A stretch of DNA of 13,715 nt from Pseudomonadota bacterium (GTDB lineage: Bacteria > Desulfobacterota > Syntrophobacteria > Syntrophobacterales > Syntrophobacteraceae), in assembly GCA_023442755.1 (NCBI GenBank), contig JAEZXS010000255.1, forward strand, positions 1-13,715. Direction: 5' to 3'. Shown piece by piece: positions 13,289 to 13,715 of this stretch. Position numbers and translations under genes: made by a program. The notes under the pieces were generated by a model. It was not told where the DNA came from and made no database searches. It saw nothing but the letters and a program-made list of their open reading frames with translations. How positions within the stretch are numbered: position 1 is the first letter of the stretch; the number at the start of each line of letters is the position of its first letter.

Positions 13289-13715
13289 CGCTTTCAGCTT
13301 CTTCAGGGACTCTTCCACGAAAGCCGGAATGTCGCCCGGGTACCTGCTCGACACGAGATTTCCATCCACGACGACTTCTTTGTCGATGTACTCCGCTCCC
13401 GCATTCCTGACGTCTACTCGCAGAGATTTCCAGGCGGTCAGCTTGCGTCCTTTTAACACCTCGGCAGTGATAAGGAGCTGCGGGCCATGGCAGATCGCAA
13501 GAACGGGCTTGCCGGTCTGCATGAACTCCTTCACGAACCGAACGGGTTCTTCAAAAGCCCTCAGGTTATCCGGTGAGTATCCTCCGGGAATGAGCAGGGC
13601 CGTGAAATCGCCAACCCTGGCGTCTTTTACGTCCATGTCGATCTGCACGGGCGTTTGCTCTTTTTTCCCTTCCACGGCCTCGCCCTTCTTGAGGCCGAAG
13701 TGAACCAGGTCAAAA
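13220..13715 (-). CDS. DJ-1/PfpI family protein, partial (5' end beyond the window)
   Basis: A class I glutamine-amidotransferase-like domain of the PfpI type; members are reported as proteases, chaperones or glyoxalase/deglycase-type enzymes. Visible here are ALLIPGGYSPDNLR (the loop before the nucleophile), the nucleophile elbow AICHGPQLL with Cys followed by His, the LKGRKLTAWKSLRVDVRNAG segment and the DGNLVSSRYPGDIPAFVEE segment that is standard for PfpI. The frame stays open to the window edge (FDLVHFGLKKGEAVEG before the GTG at 13675). The true N-terminus, with its strand and acidic residue, is therefore missing and 13675 is not the start. The C-terminal tail of about 17 residues (EVEKGERGGGTGERKAA) is Gly/Glu-rich, not conserved in the family, and lies within the overlap with the U32 gene. 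Confidence 0.93.
   Translation of the reverse strand, partial: FDLVHFGLKKGEAVEGKKEQTPVQIDMDVKDARVGDFTALLIPGGYSPDNLRAFEEPVRFVKEFMQTGKPVLAICHGPQLLITAEVLKGRKLTAWKSLRVDVRNAGAEYIDKEVVVDGNLVSSRYPGDIPAFVEESLKKLKASGSAVEVEKGERGGGTGERKAA

Noticed and set aside
1..13715. CRISPR array, tRNA or rRNA genes, insertion sequence, prophage or defence island
   Set aside because: Looked for regularly spaced repeats, cloverleaf-like sequence and transposase or integrase motifs on both strands and found none.

Overview
The window is a stretch of bacterial chromosome of moderate GC content, with monocistronic-looking genes in mixed orientation. There is no rRNA, tRNA, CRISPR array or recognisable transposase. Ordinary housekeeping genes (glnA, purB, nfo, a U32-family gene) are mixed with a periplasmic branched-chain-amino-acid-type binding protein, a lone CBS-pair protein and a large hexapeptide-repeat protein. 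With a sigma-54 promoter on glnA, this suggests a Gram-negative deltaproteobacterium (Desulfobacterota, possibly Syntrophobacter-like). That placement is inference from gene style, not from a marker gene.

Layout. 1-1789: glnA, a GSI-beta glutamine synthetase, behind a near-consensus sigma-54 promoter (235-250) and ended by a strong intrinsic terminator. 1862-2185: a small cupin. 2022-2781, minus strand: a DUF2442/DUF4160 gene pair. The DUF4160 gene appears frameshifted near its 5' end, and the DUF2442 frame runs on through its expected end into the antisense of the cupin gene. 2885-4894, minus: a 669-residue protein I cannot assign to a family; its C-terminal half resembles a degenerate kinase-like fold. 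5102-6235: a secreted amino-acid-type substrate-binding protein with no permease or ATPase genes beside it, followed by two tandem hairpins, the second a textbook terminator. 6466-7011: a CBS-pair protein. 7156-8499: a 447-residue left-handed beta-helix (hexapeptide) protein. 8522-9382, minus: endonuclease IV (nfo). 9608-10915: adenylosuccinate lyase (purB), with a consensus -10 box and a stem-loop leader. 10997-11081: an 85-bp nested palindromic element of a dispersed-repeat kind. 11210-13288: a U32-family protein of RlhA-like length. 13220 to the right edge, minus: a partial DJ-1/PfpI gene overlapping the U32 gene tail to tail.

How the genes relate. Most appear to be transcribed singly, with their own promoters or terminators. 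The clearest regulatory logic is nitrogen control of glnA: sigma-54 promoter plus the adenylylation tyrosine in the enzyme. The amino-acid-type binding protein would fit nitrogen or carbon scavenging, but nothing in the window links the two. No defence island or biosynthetic cluster is evident. The most novel items are the unassigned 669-residue protein, the damaged DUF4160/DUF2442 pair, the two-block hexapeptide protein and the palindromic element upstream of the U32 gene.
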